From assembly GCF_003856975.1 (NCBI RefSeq), contig NZ_CP033107.1, positions 2,914,001 through 2,978,000 of the forward strand: a stretch of 64,000 bases of DNA, written 5' to 3'. Made by a program: the position numbers and the translations under genes. Source of the stretch: Plantibacter sp. PA-3-X8. Its GTDB lineage: Bacteria; Actinomycetota; Actinomycetes; Actinomycetales; Microbacteriaceae. Positions 9,410 to 19,922 of the stretch are shown here, piece after piece. Numbering within the stretch: the first letter of the stretch is position 1; each line of letters starts with the position of its first letter. The notes under the pieces are model-generated. The model had not been told where the DNA came from. It saw only the letters and a list, made by a program, of their open reading frames with translations, and searched no databases.

Positions 9410-9509
9410 ATCGTTGCAGGACGCCATCGGTCCACCGCGCTCGACTACGATGGATGCTTGGTACGCCCGGCGACGCCCGGGTGGTCGCACCGCAGATGAG
9501 GAGTTCCCC

Positions 9510-9743
9510 ATGAAGAACGTGTTCTGGCTGATCGTCGGCATCGGCGCCGGCTTCGTCGTCGCCCACGAGATCAACAAGACACAGTCCGGCAAGCGGTTCT
9601 TCTCCGAGCTGGACTCACGCGTCAGGGAGTTCACCGACACCGTCGGCGACGCCTACAAGGAGCGCGAGGCGCAGCTGCGCGACACGGCGGAGACCGTCGT
9701 CGCGCGCGTCGAGGACGCCGCAGAAGACCTCACCAAGCCGTAG
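9510..9743 (+). CDS. Small membrane-anchored protein, YtxH-like
   Basis: This 77-residue protein has one hydrophobic helix at the N-terminus (about residues 4-20, VFWLIVGIGAGFVVAHEI) followed by a charged amphipathic helical tail rich in Glu/Arg. The shape resembles YtxH/DUF948-type actinobacterial proteins often found between rpsD and alaS. The function is unknown. The start is ATG at 9510 with GAGGAG six bases upstream, so it is translated in its own right. A TACGAT at 9446-9451 could be its -10. Confidence 0.8.
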   Translation: MKNVFWLIVGIGAGFVVAHEINKTQSGKRFFSELDSRVREFTDTVGDAYKEREAQLRDTAETVVARVEDAAEDLTKP

Positions 9744-9812
9744 CGGCACGCCCGGACGGGCATCGCCGCAGCGCACGAACATCGACACGCACACCCCTGA
9801 CGTACGGACACC

Positions 9813-12467
9813 ATGGACACCGCTGACATCCGCTCCCGCTGGCTCACCTTCTTCGGCGATCGGGGGCACACCGTCGTCCCCTCCGCCTCCCTCGTCAGCG
9901 ACGACCCCTCGCTCCTCTTCACGGTCGCCGGCATGGTGCCGTTCGTGCCGTACCTCACGGGCGTCGTCCCCGCGCCGTTCGACCGCGCCACGAGCGTCCA
10001 GAAGTGCATCCGCACCAACGACATCGAAGAGGTGGGCAAGACGCCCCGGCACGGCACCTTCTTCCAGATGAACGGCAACTTCTCCTTCGGCGACTACTTC
10101 AAGGAGGGGGCGATCACCTACGCGTGGGAGCTCCTGACCGGCAGTGAGTCGAGCGGCGGCCTCGCCTTCGACGAGAAGGACCTCTGGGTCACCGTGTACA
10201 AGGACGACGACGAGGCGATCGACCTCTGGAAGCGCGTCGCTGGGCTCCCCGAGCACCGCATCCAGCGGCTCGACAAGGACACGAACTACTGGTCGACGGG
10301 TCAGCCCGGCCCGGCCGGCCCGTGCTCGGAGATCTTCTTCGACCGCGGTCCCGCGTACGGAGCCGACGGCGGCCCGGCGACCGACGACGACCGGTACGTC
10401 GAGATCTGGAACCTCGTCTTCATGCAGTACCTGATCGAGAACGTCCGCGGCAAGGTCGACTTCGACATCGTCGGCGAACTCCCGAAGAAGAACATCGACA
10501 CCGGCATGGGGCTCGAGCGGGTCGCGTTCCTCAAGCAGGGCGTCGAGAACATGTACGAGATCGACCAGGTGCGCCCGGTCCTCGATCGCGCCGCCGAGTT
10601 GAGCGGCCGTCGCTACGGTGCCGACCACGACGACGACGTGCGGATGCGCGTCATCGCCGACCACGTGCGTTCCTCGCTCATGCTCATGAGCGACGGCATC
10701 ACCCCGTCGAACGAGGGACGCGGGTACATCCTCCGCCGCCTCATGCGACGCACCGTCCGTGCGATGCGCCTCCTCGGTGTCGACACCGCGACGTTCCCCG
10801 AGCTGTTCTCCGCGTCGCGCGACGCCATGAAGGCCGCCTACCCCGAGGTCGAGACCGACTTCGGCAGGATCTCGCAGAGCGCCTACGCCGAGGAGGAGAC
10901 CTTCCTCCGGACATTGGCCAGCGGGACGACCATCCTCGACCTCGCGCTCGAGCAAACGAAGGGCACGGGCCGGACGGCCCTCGCCGGCGACTCCGCGTTC
11001 CTCCTGCACGACACCTACGGGTTCCCGATCGACCTGACCCTCGAGATCGCGGAGGAAGCCGGCCTCTCCGTCGACCGCGACGCGTTCGATTCGCTCATGA
11101 CCGCGCAGCGCCAGCGGGCGAAGGCCGACGCGAAGGCGAAGAAGAGCGTCCTCGCCGACCTCTCGGTCTACAGCGACATCCGCGCCAAGGGCGAGACCGT
11201 GTTCACCGGCTACACCGAGCTCGAGACCGAGAGCCGCATCCTCGGCATCATCGTGGGCGGACACCCGGTGCAGCGCGCGGTCGCCGGTGACATCGCCGAG
11301 GTGATCCTGGCGGAGACCTCGCTGTACGCCGAGTCCGGCGGGCAGGAGGCAGACCAGGGCGTCATCGTCGGTCCCGGATACGAGCTCGAGGTGCTCGACG
11401 TGCAGAAGCCGGTCAAGGGTCTCATCGCCCACAAGGTGCAGGTGAGCCAGGGCGAGGTCGGCGTGGACGCACCAGCGACGACCATCGTCGACGCGAGCTA
11501 CCGCCGCGGCGCGCAGCAGGCGCACTCCGGCACGCACATCATCCACGCCGCCCTGCGACAGGTGTTGGGCGACAGCGCCCACCAGTCCGGTTCGTCGAAC
11601 AAGGCCGGGTATCTGCGGCTCGACTTCACTTGGAACCAGCCGCTGTCGCCGGCGACGAAGTCGGAGATCGAAGAGATCTCCAACAACGCCATCCGCGACA
11701 ACCTGCAGGTGAGCACCCGCGAGATGGCGCTCGACGACGCGAAGGCGCTCGGCGCCATGGCACTGTTCGGCGAGAAGTACGGCGAGACCGTCCGCGTCGT
11801 CGACATCGGCGGACCGTGGTCGCGTGAGCTGTGTGCGGGCACCCACGTCAGCTCCAGCGCCGAGATCGGGTTGATCAACCTCGTCAGCGAGTCGTCAGTC
11901 GGCTCGACGAACCGTCGGGTGGAGTCGCTCGTCGGACTCGAGGCCTTCCGCGACCTCGCCGCCGAGCGGGCGCTCGTGTCACAGCTCTCCGGCAGCCTCA
12001 AGACGCCGAAGGAGCAGCTGCCCGACCGCATCGCCGAACTCGTCGCGAACCTCAAGGCCGCTGAGAAGAAGATCGCCGCGTTCGAAGCCCGTGGGCTGAG
12101 CGAACGCCTCCCGGCACTGGCGCAGACCGCTCACCGCGTCGGCCCGGTGTCGCTCGTCGCCGAGCACCTGGGCGAGCTCGGGTCACCGAACGACGTCAGG
12201 ACGCTCGTCACGCAGCTCCGCGAGCAGCTCGGCGCGAGCCCGGCGGTCGTCGCCCTGGGCGCGGTCGTCGGCGGGAAGCCCGCGATCGTCGTCGCGACGA
12301 ACCAGGGTGCCCGCGACGCCGGACTCAAGGCAGGCGTCCTCGTCCGGGTCGCTGCCGGTGTCCTCGGCGGCAACGGTGGCGGGAAGGACGATCTCGCACA
12401 GGGTGGCGGCGTCGACGCCACCGCGCTCGGCGACGCCCTCTCGGCGATCGCACGCGAGATCGCCTGA
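9813..12467 (+). CDS. alaS: Alanyl-tRNA synthetase
   Basis: Charges tRNA-Ala and edits Ser/Gly mischarging. The 884-residue protein has the class II catalytic core at the N-terminus (RTNDIEEVGKTPRHGTFFQM, then NGNFSFGDYFK), a tRNA-recognition region, and an editing domain with the zinc motifs HSGTHIIH and CAGTH. The C-terminal DHHA1-type domain follows (VVALGAVVGGKPAIVVATN). Full family length and all key motifs are present. The start is ATG at 9813, giving the usual MDTADIRSRWLTFF opening; the ribosome site is weak. ruvX starts two bases after the stop. Confidence 0.97.
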   Translation: MDTADIRSRWLTFFGDRGHTVVPSASLVSDDPSLLFTVAGMVPFVPYLTGVVPAPFDRATSVQKCIRTNDIEEVGKTPRHGTFFQMNGNFSFGDYFKEGAITYAWELLTGSESSGGLAFDEKDLWVTVYKDDDEAIDLWKRVAGLPEHRIQRLDKDTNYWSTGQPGPAGPCSEIFFDRGPAYGADGGPATDDDRYVEIWNLVFMQYLIENVRGKVDFDIVGELPKKNIDTGMGLERVAFLKQGVENMYEIDQVRPVLDRAAELSGRRYGADHDDDVRMRVIADHVRSSLMLMSDGITPSNEGRGYILRRLMRRTVRAMRLLGVDTATFPELFSASRDAMKAAYPEVETDFGRISQSAYAEEETFLRTLASGTTILDLALEQTKGTGRTALAGDSAFLLHDTYGFPIDLTLEIAEEAGLSVDRDAFDSLMTAQRQRAKADAKAKKSVLADLSVYSDIRAKGETVFTGYTELETESRILGIIVGGHPVQRAVAGDIAEVILAETSLYAESGGQEADQGVIVGPGYELEVLDVQKPVKGLIAHKVQVSQGEVGVDAPATTIVDASYRRGAQQAHSGTHIIHAALRQVLGDSAHQSGSSNKAGYLRLDFTWNQPLSPATKSEIEEISNNAIRDNLQVSTREMALDDAKALGAMALFGEKYGETVRVVDIGGPWSRELCAGTHVSSSAEIGLINLVSESSVGSTNRRVESLVGLEAFRDLAAERALVSQLSGSLKTPKEQLPDRIAELVANLKAAEKKIAAFEARGLSERLPALAQTAHRVGPVSLVAEHLGELGSPNDVRTLVTQLREQLGASPAVVALGAVVGGKPAIVVATNQGARDAGLKAGVLVRVAAGVLGGNGGGKDDLAQGGGVDATALGDALSAIAREIA

Positions 12468-12468
12468 C

Positions 12469-12939
12469 GTGACGGACGAGTTCCGCCGCGGAGTCCGACT
12501 CGGGATCGATGTCGGGAAGGCCAGGGTCGGGGTCGCGAGAAGCGATCCCGACGGCCTGTTGGCCACGCCGGTGGAGACGGTCCCAAGGGACCTCGGGGGC
12601 GATGCCGACATCCGGGCGATCGCGGTCATCGCCGAAGAACTCGGCGCGGTGGAGCTCGTCGTCGGTCTCCCGATCGCCCTGTCGGGGAAGGACACGGCGT
12701 CCACGCAGGACGCCCGGGAGTTCGCGGCCCGGCTCAGATCGATCACCGGTGTCCCGGCCCGTCTCGTCGACGAGCGCCTGACGACGGTGACCGCCCACAG
12801 CGCCTTGCGCTCCGCTGGGAAACGACAGAAGCAGACCCGCTCGATTGTCGATCAGGTGGCGGCCGTCATACTCTTGCAGTACGCCCTCGACGCCGAACGC
12901 GGTTCGGGGCGACCCCCCGGAAGCCCCGTCGACCCGTGA
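12469..12939 (+). CDS. ruvX: RuvX/YqgF family nuclease (putative Holliday junction resolvase)
   Basis: Member of the RNase H-fold YqgF family, linked to 16S rRNA 5'-end maturation and possible Holliday junction cleavage. The 156-residue protein has the GIDVGKARVGVARSDPDG active-site start, a VGLPIALSGKD block, DERLTT, and a C-terminal DQVAAVILLQYALD helix. The GTG start at 12469 is one base past the alaS stop, which implies coupling. The alaS-ruvX-mltG order is a well-known actinobacterial arrangement. Confidence 0.93.
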   Translation: MTDEFRRGVRLGIDVGKARVGVARSDPDGLLATPVETVPRDLGGDADIRAIAVIAEELGAVELVVGLPIALSGKDTASTQDAREFAARLRSITGVPARLVDERLTTVTAHSALRSAGKRQKQTRSIVDQVAAVILLQYALDAERGSGRPPGSPVDP

Positions 12940-12952
12940 ACAGGACGTGCCT

Positions 12953-14503
12953 GTGTCGAATCTGACACCTCAGAACAACCCAGCAGACGATCCGCTCGCC
13001 GACCTCTTCACGTCCGAACGGAACGCCGCGGGGGAGCAGCCGGTGCCACTGTCCCGACGCGAGGCACGTCAGCAGCGTGAGGCCGCGGAAGCGGCCTCGA
13101 CGCCGTCCGAGCCCGTCGCGGAAGACGCCGCGAGCGACCCGGCCGAACCGGCCCCGACCGCTGCGTCGTCGGCCGACCCCACGACGGCGTCGTCGGGTGA
13201 CTCCAGTGTCAGCGAGCCTGCCGCGAGCGACACACCCCTGAGCGGGCCGACCTCACGTGCGCCCGAGTCGGACGACACCGATTCCTCAGCGTCCCGGGCC
13301 AGGACCACGACCATCCCCGCGTTCGAGGACCTGCTCGCCGAGGACGACACGGCGAACGACAGTGGGCCGCAGCCGATCCATCGGGGGCGCCGTCGTGCGC
13401 TGGCCGGCGGGGAACCGCCGAAGCGCCGACGTGGTCGACGCGGACTCATCGCACTCATCGTGTCGATCGTCGTCGTCGGGGGTCTCGTCGCGTGCGCCGC
13501 GGTCGTGTGGACGAGTTACGAGCCGCAGATCCGCAAGGTCCTCGGCTGGGAGGAACCGAACGACTACGAGGGTGCCGGCAGCGGCGAGGCCGTCGTCATG
13601 GTCAACGAGGGCGACATCGGCGAGGACATCGCGACGAGCCTGCACGACGCGGGGGTCACGAAGTCGTTCGACGCCTTCTACGACCTCCTCCTCGCACAGC
13701 CCACCCAGCCGGAGTTCTTCCCGGGCGCCTACAAGCTGAAGCTCAAGATGAGCGCCGAATCCGCCCTTGCCGCCCTGACCGATGAGGCGAACCGCATGGA
13801 GGACACCTTCGTCATCCCCGAGGGCACCGCTGAGCAGGACGCCCTGCCGTCGATCGCGGAAGGCACCGGCATCCCGCTGGAGGAACTCCAGGCGGCGGCC
13901 GCCGACGTCGCGTCCTTCGGCCTCCCCGCCGAGGCGACCTCGCTCGAGGGGTTCCTCTTCCCGGCGACCTACAGCCTCCCCGACGGCGGCGATGCGCACG
14001 CGGTCCTCCAGACCCTCGTGAACCGGTCGTTCCAGGCGCTCGACGACGCCGGGGTGAAGCCCGAGGACCGTTGGAAGACCATCGTCCTGGCCTCGCTCAT
14101 CCAGAAGGAGGCCGGCCTCCGCGACGACTACTACAAGGTGTCGCGGGTCTTCCTCAACCGGCTGGACCCGGCCCAGTGGGAGAGCGGTCTGCTGCAGTCC
14201 GACGCCACGGTCGCGTACGGGACGGGCAACACCCACCGGGTGTCGACCACGGACGCCGAGCGCGCCGACGCCTCGAACCCGTACAACACCTACGTCCACC
14301 CGGGCATGGTCGTGCGACCGATCTCGAACCCGGGCGACCTCGCGATCGACGCCGCGCTGCACCCGGCCGACGGACCATGGCTCTACTTCGTCACCTGGAA
14401 CCTCGACTCCGGCGAGACGATCTTCTCCACCACCCAGGAGGAGCACGAGGCCGCGGTCGACAAGTGGCTGTCCTGGATGGACGAGCACCCCGAGTACCAG
14501 TAG
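12953..14503 (+). CDS. mltG: Endolytic transglycosylase MltG
   Basis: Membrane lytic transglycosylase (YceG family) that cuts new glycan strands and sets their length. The protein of about 516 residues has a long low-complexity cytoplasmic region (residues 1-160, rich in Ala/Ser/Pro/Glu) and one membrane helix (about 164-186, GLIALIVSIVVVGGLVACAA). The extracellular YceG domain contains the LASLIQKEAG motif with the catalytic Glu at residue 386. The GTG at 12953 is preferred because AGGA lies seven bases upstream; GTG 12947 is an in-frame alternative. The long N-terminal tail is common in actinobacterial MltG and may bind divisome partners. Confidence 0.93.
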   Translation: MSNLTPQNNPADDPLADLFTSERNAAGEQPVPLSRREARQQREAAEAASTPSEPVAEDAASDPAEPAPTAASSADPTTASSGDSSVSEPAASDTPLSGPTSRAPESDDTDSSASRARTTTIPAFEDLLAEDDTANDSGPQPIHRGRRRALAGGEPPKRRRGRRGLIALIVSIVVVGGLVACAAVVWTSYEPQIRKVLGWEEPNDYEGAGSGEAVVMVNEGDIGEDIATSLHDAGVTKSFDAFYDLLLAQPTQPEFFPGAYKLKLKMSAESALAALTDEANRMEDTFVIPEGTAEQDALPSIAEGTGIPLEELQAAAADVASFGLPAEATSLEGFLFPATYSLPDGGDAHAVLQTLVNRSFQALDDAGVKPEDRWKTIVLASLIQKEAGLRDDYYKVSRVFLNRLDPAQWESGLLQSDATVAYGTGNTHRVSTTDAERADASNPYNTYVHPGMVVRPISNPGDLAIDAALHPADGPWLYFVTWNLDSGETIFSTTQEEHEAAVDKWLSWMDEHPEYQ

Positions 14504-14519
14504 CGGGAGCGTGGCGCAC

Positions 14520-15419
14520 ATGAGTGGAACAGGGGCGGGTCACGGCGAGGACGGACAGCCGCGGCTCGCCGTGCTCGGCGCGCCCATCACCCACTCCAAG
14601 TCCCCGGCACTGCACGAGGCCGCCTACCGGGTGCTCGGGCTCGACTGGGACTACGGTCGCCACGAACTCGAGGCGGCCGACCTCTCGGCCTTCCTCGACG
14701 ACCTCGGCTCGGACTGGCGGGGGCTCTCACTGACCATGCCCCTGAAGCATCGCGCGCTCGAGCTGGCCGACGTGGCCGACCGCGCTGCAACCGAGACCGG
14801 GGCGGTCAACACGCTGCGTCTCCGCCGAGCCGAGGATGGATCCCGTCGGATCGAGGGGTTCAACACCGACGTCGGCGGCATCGTCCGCGCGATCGGGGCG
14901 GCCGGCGTCGACGCGATCGCCTCCGCTGTCGTCCTGGGCGGGGGAGCGACGGCGTCCTCGGCGATCATGGCCGCGGCGGACCTCGGTGCCGAGCACGTCC
15001 ACGTGGCGCTCCGACGACCGGCCCAGGCGCGACCACTCGAGGACCTCGCCGGCCGGCTGGGGCTGCGGTTCGCCTCAGGGCCGCTCGACGGTGAGACGCC
15101 TGACGCACCACTCGTGATCAGCACCCTTCCCGGCGGCGCCCTCACCGAACCGGGTCCGGTCCTGTCCCATGCTCCAGGCGCGCTCCTCCTCGACGTCGCG
15201 TACGACCCGTGGCCGAGTGTGCTCGCGGAGGCGTGGTCGCAGGCCGGCGGGTCGGTCCTCAGCGGACTGTCCATGCTCGTGCACCAGGCGTTGCTCCAGG
15301 TCCGGATCTTCGTCCTCGGCGATCCGCTCCTGCCGCTCGAGGACGAGACGACGGTGCTCCGGGCGATGCTCGACACGGTCCACCTCGATCACACCGGGGC
15401 GCCGGTCGCCTCGCACTGA
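14520..15419 (+). CDS. aroE: Shikimate dehydrogenase
   Basis: Reduces 3-dehydroshikimate to shikimate with NADPH. The protein of about 299 residues has the substrate-binding [12 protein letters not shown], the lysine motif [18 protein letters not shown] and FNTDVGG, and a Rossmann region with [16 protein letters not shown] 14520 is preferred because GGGAG lies ten bases upstream; GTG 14511 is a possible earlier start but sits one base from that site. First gene of the aroE-aroC-aroK-aroB-aroQ cluster. Confidence 0.93.
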   Translation: MSGTGAGHGEDGQPRLAVLGAPITHSKSPALHEAAYRVLGLDWDYGRHELEAADLSAFLDDLGSDWRGLSLTMPLKHRALELADVADRAATETGAVNTLRLRRAEDGSRRIEGFNTDVGGIVRAIGAAGVDAIASAVVLGGGATASSAIMAAADLGAEHVHVALRRPAQARPLEDLAGRLGLRFASGPLDGETPDAPLVISTLPGGALTEPGPVLSHAPGALLLDVAYDPWPSVLAEAWSQAGGSVLSGLSMLVHQALLQVRIFVLGDPLLPLEDETTVLRAMLDTVHLDHTGAPVASH

Positions 15420-15513
15420 CCGCGCCGGACGCATCCGTCGCCCACTTGCACACCCGCCGGGCCGTCGACCGAAGGCGCACGGTCGCGTCCCGGCTCTATG
15501 GAAGGATAGGACC

Positions 15514-16728
15514 ATGCTTCGTTGGCTCACTGCCGGAGAGTCTCACGGCCCGGAACTCATCGCCGTCCTCGAGGGACTCCCGTCCGGCGTCCCCATCTCC
15601 ATGGACGGCGTCCGCGCCGACCTCGCCCGACGGAAGCTCGGCTACGGCCGAGGATCCCGCATGAAGTTCGAGGAGGACGAGCTCAACCTGTCCGGCGGCG
15701 TCCGCCACGGCTTCTCCATGGGCAGCCCGATCGCGATCCGCATCGGCAACACCGAATGGCCGAAGTGGGCCGAGGTCATGAGCCCCGAGCCGACCGAGAT
15801 CTCCGACAAGTCGCGTGGCCGCAGCGCCGCGCTCACCCGCCCGCGTCCCGGGCACGCCGACCTGACGGGCATGCAGAAGTACGGTTTCGACGAGGCGCGT
15901 CCCGTGCTCGAACGCGCCAGCGCACGCGAGACCGCTGCGCGAGTGGCCCTGGGTGCCGTCGCGCGCTCCTTCCTCGGCGAGCTGGGCATCACCCTGGTCA
16001 GCCACACGCTGTCGATCGGGCCCGTGCGCGTTCCCGAAGACAGCCCGCTGCCGGTCCCGGCCGACGTCGACGCGCTCGACGCCGATCCGCTGCGCTGCTT
16101 CGACAAGGGGACCTCGGAGCGCATGGTCGCCGAGGTCGATGCGGCCAAGAAGGACGGCGACACCCTCGGCGGCATCGTCGAGGTCCTGGCCTACGGACTC
16201 CCACCGGGACTCGGCTCCTACGTCCACTGGGACCGCCGACTCGACGCACGGCTCGCAGCAGCGCTCATGGGCATCCAGGCCATCAAGGGTGTGGAGGTCG
16301 GCGACGGCTTCCTCACGACGACGCGTCGCGGTTCCGCGGCCCACGACGAGCTCGTCCAGGAGAGCGACGGCATCGCACGACAGAGCGACCGCGCCGGCGG
16401 CACCGAGGGCGGCATGACCACCGGCACCGTCCTCCGTGTCCGCGCCGGCATGAAGCCGATCGCGACCGTCCCGCACTCGCTCCGCACCGTCGACGTCGCG
16501 ACGAGCGAGGCCGCCACCGCACACCACCAGCGCTCGGACGTCTGCGCGGTCCCGGCCTCCGGTGTCGTGGCCGAGGCGATGGTGGCCCTGGTCCTCGCCG
16601 AAGCGGTCCTCGAGAAGTTCGGTGGCGACTCCGTCCCCGAGACGAAGCGCAACCTCGACGGGTACCTGGCAGCGATCCCGTCCAACCTGCGCACGCGAGG
16701 CGACCACGCCTCCAGCGCCGATGCCTGA
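15514..16728 (+). CDS. aroC: Chorismate synthase
   Basis: Converts EPSP to chorismate using reduced FMN; the final shared step for aromatic compounds. The 404-residue protein opens with [15 protein letters not shown] and has the other family signatures [36 protein letters not shown] and [17 protein letters not shown]. The start is ATG 15514 with AAGGA seven bases upstream; the frame is open further upstream but that part overlaps aroE and has no family match. Overlaps aroK by 8 bp. Confidence 0.97.
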   Translation: MLRWLTAGESHGPELIAVLEGLPSGVPISMDGVRADLARRKLGYGRGSRMKFEEDELNLSGGVRHGFSMGSPIAIRIGNTEWPKWAEVMSPEPTEISDKSRGRSAALTRPRPGHADLTGMQKYGFDEARPVLERASARETAARVALGAVARSFLGELGITLVSHTLSIGPVRVPEDSPLPVPADVDALDADPLRCFDKGTSERMVAEVDAAKKDGDTLGGIVEVLAYGLPPGLGSYVHWDRRLDARLAAALMGIQAIKGVEVGDGFLTTTRRGSAAHDELVQESDGIARQSDRAGGTEGGMTTGTVLRVRAGMKPIATVPHSLRTVDVATSEAATAHHQRSDVCAVPASGVVAEAMVALVLAEAVLEKFGGDSVPETKRNLDGYLAAIPSNLRTRGDHASSADA

Positions 16729-17239
16729 GCAGGCCGCCGATCTCCGACTCCCCGTCGTCCTCATCGGACCGATGGGGTCGGGGAAGAGCCGGGTCGGCAA
16801 GCAGTTGGCGAAGCGGCTGGGCCTGCCGTTCGTCGACACCGACAGCGTCGTGTCCGGCGAGCACGGCGCGATCGCGCGCATCTTCGAGCAACACGGCGAG
16901 GCGCACTTCCGCGCCCTGGAGCGGGCGGCGGTCGCCGCCGCGCTCGAGCAGCCGGCGATCGTGTCGCTCGGCGGGGGAGCGGTCCTCGACGAGGACACGC
17001 AGCGTGATCTCGCCGACGCACGCGTCGTGCTGCTGACGGTCACCGAGGAGGCCGTGCTGGCACGGGCCAACCTCGACAAGCGTCCACTGCTCCGCGACGA
17101 CCCCGGCGCGTGGTCGCGCATCGCCACCGCCCGGCGTCCCGTGTACGAACGACTCGCGGATGTCACCTTCGACACCTCGCACCGACCCATCTCAGGCATC
17201 GTCGACGAGCTCGTCGCCTGGGTGAAGGAGCCTGCATGA
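16721..17239 (+). CDS. aroK: Shikimate kinase
   Basis: Phosphorylates shikimate with ATP. The 172-residue protein has a Walker A motif [11 protein letters not shown], the shikimate-binding FVDTDSVV segment, GGGAV, and the lid region RPLLRDD. The start ATG 16721 overlaps the end of aroC by 8 bp. It overlaps aroB by 4 bp (ATGA). Confidence 0.96.
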   Translation: MPEQAADLRLPVVLIGPMGSGKSRVGKQLAKRLGLPFVDTDSVVSGEHGAIARIFEQHGEAHFRALERAAVAAALEQPAIVSLGGGAVLDEDTQRDLADARVVLLTVTEEAVLARANLDKRPLLRDDPGAWSRIATARRPVYERLADVTFDTSHRPISGIVDELVAWVKEPA

Positions 17240-18333
17240 GCACCGAACCGACCACCCCGACCGAGCGGACCGTCATCGAGGTGACGGGATCCTCCCCGTA
17301 CCCCATCACGATCGGGAGAGGGCTGGAGGACGTGCTCGTCGACGCCCTCGGGACCGGCGTGCAGCGGGTCCTCATCGTCCACCCGGCGACGCTGGGCGAG
17401 AAGGCGGCCAAGCTGCGCGAGACCCTGAGCGACCGGTACCAGGTGCTGCTCGCCGAGGTGCCGGACGCCGAGGCCGGGAAACGGGTCGAGGTCGCCGCGT
17501 TCTGCTGGGGAGTCCTCGGGCAGGCCGACTTCACGCGGTCCGACGCGGTCATCGGCTTCGGCGGTGGCGCGGTCACCGACCTCGCGGGCTTCGTCGCCGC
17601 CACCTGGCTGCGCGGCGTCCGACTCGTGCAGGTCCCCACGACGGTCCTCGGCATGGTCGACGCGGCCGTGGGCGGTAAGACGGGCATCAACACCGCGGAA
17701 GGCAAGAACCTCGTCGGCGCCTTCTACGCCCCGGCCGCCGTCGTCTGCGATCTCGACACGCTCGACACCCTCCCGAAGAACGAGATCCTCGCCGGGTTCG
17801 CCGAGGTGGCCAAGGCCGGGTTCATCCGCTACCCGGAGATCCTCGACCTCATCGAGGCCGACGTCGACGCCGCGACCGACCCCGACACGCCCGCCTTCCG
17901 CCGCTGCATCGAGCTCGCGATCCGGATGAAGGCCGACGTCGTCAGCGAGGACTTCACCGAGCAGGGCCTCCGCGAGATCCTCAACTACGGGCACACGCTG
18001 GGGCACGCCATCGAGCACGCCGAGCGGTACCAGTGGCGACACGGTGCCGCGGTGGCGATCGGCATGATGTACGTCGCCGAGCTGTCCCGCCTCGCCGGCC
18101 GACTGTCGGACGAGGCCGTCGACCGCCACCGTCGCGTCCTGGAGCTCCTCAGCCTGCCGATCGCCTATCCGGTGGGTCGCTGGAACACCCTGCTCGCGAC
18201 GATGCAGCGCGACAAGAAGACGCGTGGTTCGATGTTGCGGTTCATCGTGCTCGACGACCTCGCCAAGCCGACCGTCCTCCAGGGGCCCGAGGCCTCGCTG
18301 CTCTTCGCCGCCTACCAGGAGATCGGCTCCTGA
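17236..18333 (+). CDS. aroB: 3-dehydroquinate synthase
   Basis: Cyclises DAHP to 3-dehydroquinate using NAD and a divalent metal. The 365-residue protein has the NAD-binding GFGGGAVTDLAGFVAATWLR block, VPTTVLGMVDAAVGGKTGIN, and the metal site with GHTLGHAIEH. The start ATG 17236 overlaps the aroK stop. Length is normal. Confidence 0.97.
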   Translation: MSTEPTTPTERTVIEVTGSSPYPITIGRGLEDVLVDALGTGVQRVLIVHPATLGEKAAKLRETLSDRYQVLLAEVPDAEAGKRVEVAAFCWGVLGQADFTRSDAVIGFGGGAVTDLAGFVAATWLRGVRLVQVPTTVLGMVDAAVGGKTGINTAEGKNLVGAFYAPAAVVCDLDTLDTLPKNEILAGFAEVAKAGFIRYPEILDLIEADVDAATDPDTPAFRRCIELAIRMKADVVSEDFTEQGLREILNYGHTLGHAIEHAERYQWRHGAAVAIGMMYVAELSRLAGRLSDEAVDRHRRVLELLSLPIAYPVGRWNTLLATMQRDKKTRGSMLRFIVLDDLAKPTVLQGPEASLLFAAYQEIGS

Positions 18334-18373
18334 CCGACGCCGGCGCGCTCCGCGAGCGCTCGTCCCGAACGGA

Positions 18374-18386
18374 TACCCTCGACTCA
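18374..18386 (+). promoter_or_regulatory. -10 element giving a leaderless aroQ mRNA
   Basis: TACCCT at 18374-18379 ends seven bases before the aroQ ATG at 18386, so the predicted first mRNA base is the A of the start codon. No ribosome site is visible. Confidence 0.6.
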
Positions 18387-18829
18387 TGACCACCGTGCTC
18401 GTCCTCAACGGACCGAACCTCGGACGCCTCGGCAGCCGTGAACCCGACGTCTACGGCTCGGCCGACCTCGATGCGCTGCGCACCGTGCTCGAGACCGACG
18501 CTGGCGACGGGACGCGGATCGACCTGCGTCAGACGGACGACGAAGGCGAGCTGATCGGCTGGCTCCACGAGGCCGTCGACTCCGGGACGTCCGTGATCCT
18601 GAACCCCGCGGCGTTCACCCACTACAGCTACGGGCTCCGCGACGCGGCGGCCATGGTCACGAAGGCGGGCCTCCTGCTCGTCGAGGTGCACCTCTCGAAT
18701 CCGCATGCCCGCGAGGCGTTCCGTCACACGAGCGTGATCTCCGGTGTCGCGACCGGCGTGATCGCCGGTTTCGGCTTCGACTCGTACCGCCTCGCCCTCG
18801 ACCTCGTGGTCCGCCGCAGCACCGAGTGA
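18386..18829 (+). CDS. aroQ: Type II 3-dehydroquinate dehydratase
   Basis: Dehydrates 3-dehydroquinate to 3-dehydroshikimate. The 147-residue protein has the type II signatures [17 protein letters not shown] (with the catalytic Tyr of the flexible loop), [15 protein letters not shown], and [18 protein letters not shown]. The start ATG 18386 is supported by the -10 element just before it. It appears to be transcribed separately from aroB. Confidence 0.96.
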   Translation: MTTVLVLNGPNLGRLGSREPDVYGSADLDALRTVLETDAGDGTRIDLRQTDDEGELIGWLHEAVDSGTSVILNPAAFTHYSYGLRDAAAMVTKAGLLLVEVHLSNPHAREAFRHTSVISGVATGVIAGFGFDSYRLALDLVVRRSTE

Positions 18830-18837
18830 CGTGCGAG

Positions 18838-18860
18838 GCGCCCTGGTCCACCACGGGCGC
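18838..18860 (+). terminator. Probable terminator after aroQ
   Basis: GCGCCCTGG (18838-18846) pairs with CCA-C-GGGCGC (18851-18860) through a TCCA loop, with one bulged C. It lies 8 bp after the aroQ stop and directly before the efp promoter. Confidence 0.5.
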
Positions 18861-18861
18861 G

Positions 18862-18891
18862 TTGGTCACGGGTCCTCGCAGCGGTTACACT
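18862..18891 (+). promoter_or_regulatory. efp promoter
   Basis: TTGGTC (18862-18867) and TACACT (18886-18891) are separated by 18 bp, a standard housekeeping layout. The predicted leader is about 48 nt. Confidence 0.6.
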
Positions 18892-18945
18892 CGTTCGTTG
18901 GGTCGTATCCGGCCGCACACTTTCCACGAACGGACATTCTCGCGC

Positions 18946-19509
18946 ATGGCTTCTACCGCTGACATCAAGAACGGCATCGTCCTGAACATCGACGGGCAGC
19001 TCTGGACGGTGATCGAGTTCCAGCACGTCAAGCCGGGCAAGGGTGGCGCGTTCGTCCGCACCAAGATGAAGAACATCATGACCGGCAAGGTCGTCGACAA
19101 GACGTACAACGCCGGCACGAAGATCGACGTCGAGAACGTCGACCGCCGCGACTTCACCTACCTGTACGCGGACGGCGACTCCTTCGTCTTCATGGACAAG
19201 AGCGACTACGACCAGATCACCATCCCCGCCGTCGTCGTCGGCGACACCAAGAACTTCCTCCTCGAGAACCAGGACGTCACGGTCGCCCTCAACAACGGCA
19301 ACCCCCTGTACGTCGAGCTCCCCGCGTCGGTCATCCTCGAGGTCACCTACACGGAACCCGGGCTCCAGGGCGACCGCTCGACCGGTGGCACGAAGCCGGC
19401 GACCGTCGAGACCGGCTACGAGATCCAGGTCCCGCTCTTCCTCGAGACCGGCACCAAGGTCAAGGTCGACACCCGCACGGGTGACTACCTCGGTCGCGTC
19501 AACGAGTGA
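18946..19509 (+). CDS. efp: Elongation factor P
   Basis: Relieves ribosome stalling at polyproline. The 187-residue protein has the N-terminal KOW-like domain with the KPGKGG loop (residues 29-34, Lys32 at the tip), followed by two OB domains ending in the conserved [19 protein letters not shown]. Length matches the family. The start ATG 18946 opens [10 protein letters not shown], the usual actinobacterial EF-P N-terminus. No modification enzyme gene is nearby. Overlaps nusB by 4 bp (GTGA). Confidence 0.97.
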   Translation: MASTADIKNGIVLNIDGQLWTVIEFQHVKPGKGGAFVRTKMKNIMTGKVVDKTYNAGTKIDVENVDRRDFTYLYADGDSFVFMDKSDYDQITIPAVVVGDTKNFLLENQDVTVALNNGNPLYVELPASVILEVTYTEPGLQGDRSTGGTKPATVETGYEIQVPLFLETGTKVKVDTRTGDYLGRVNE

Positions 19510-19922
19510 GCGCTCGTACCAAGGCGCGCAAGCGCGCCCTCGATCTGCTCTACCAGGCCGACGTCCGTCAGCAGACCCTCGCTGAAGTCCTGTCCGCGGA
19601 AGCCTCTCGCGCCGTCAGCGAGCCCGACCGCCAGGCCTCCTGGTTGTACGCGAGAGAGATCGTCGACGGTGTCGGTGACCACGCCGAGGAGATCGACGAA
19701 CAGATCGAGACGTACGCGCAGGGCTGGACGCTCGCGCGGATGCCCACGGTCGACCGGGCCATCCTCCGGATCGCGATCTGGGAGATCCTGTTCAACGACG
19801 AGGTGCCGCACGGCGTCGCCATCGACGAAGCGGTCGAGGCGGCCAAGACGCTGTCGACCGACGACTCGGCCGGCTTCATCAACGGCCTGCTCGGTAAGAT
19901 CTCGCAGATCAACCCGCGGTGA
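19506..19922 (+). CDS. nusB: Transcription antitermination factor NusB
   Basis: RNA-binding partner of NusE (S10) in rRNA antitermination. The 138-residue all-helical protein has the family features [41 protein letters not shown] and [12 protein letters not shown] start 19506 overlaps the efp stop; coupled with efp, the usual order. Confidence 0.95.
   Translation: MSARTKARKRALDLLYQADVRQQTLAEVLSAEASRAVSEPDRQASWLYAREIVDGVGDHAEEIDEQIETYAQGWTLARMPTVDRAILRIAIWEILFNDEVPHGVAIDEAVEAAKTLSTDDSAGFINGLLGKISQINPR

Noticed and set aside
9744-9812. T-box leader before alaS
   Set aside because: The gap is only 69 bp, too short for a T-box, with no T-box sequence.
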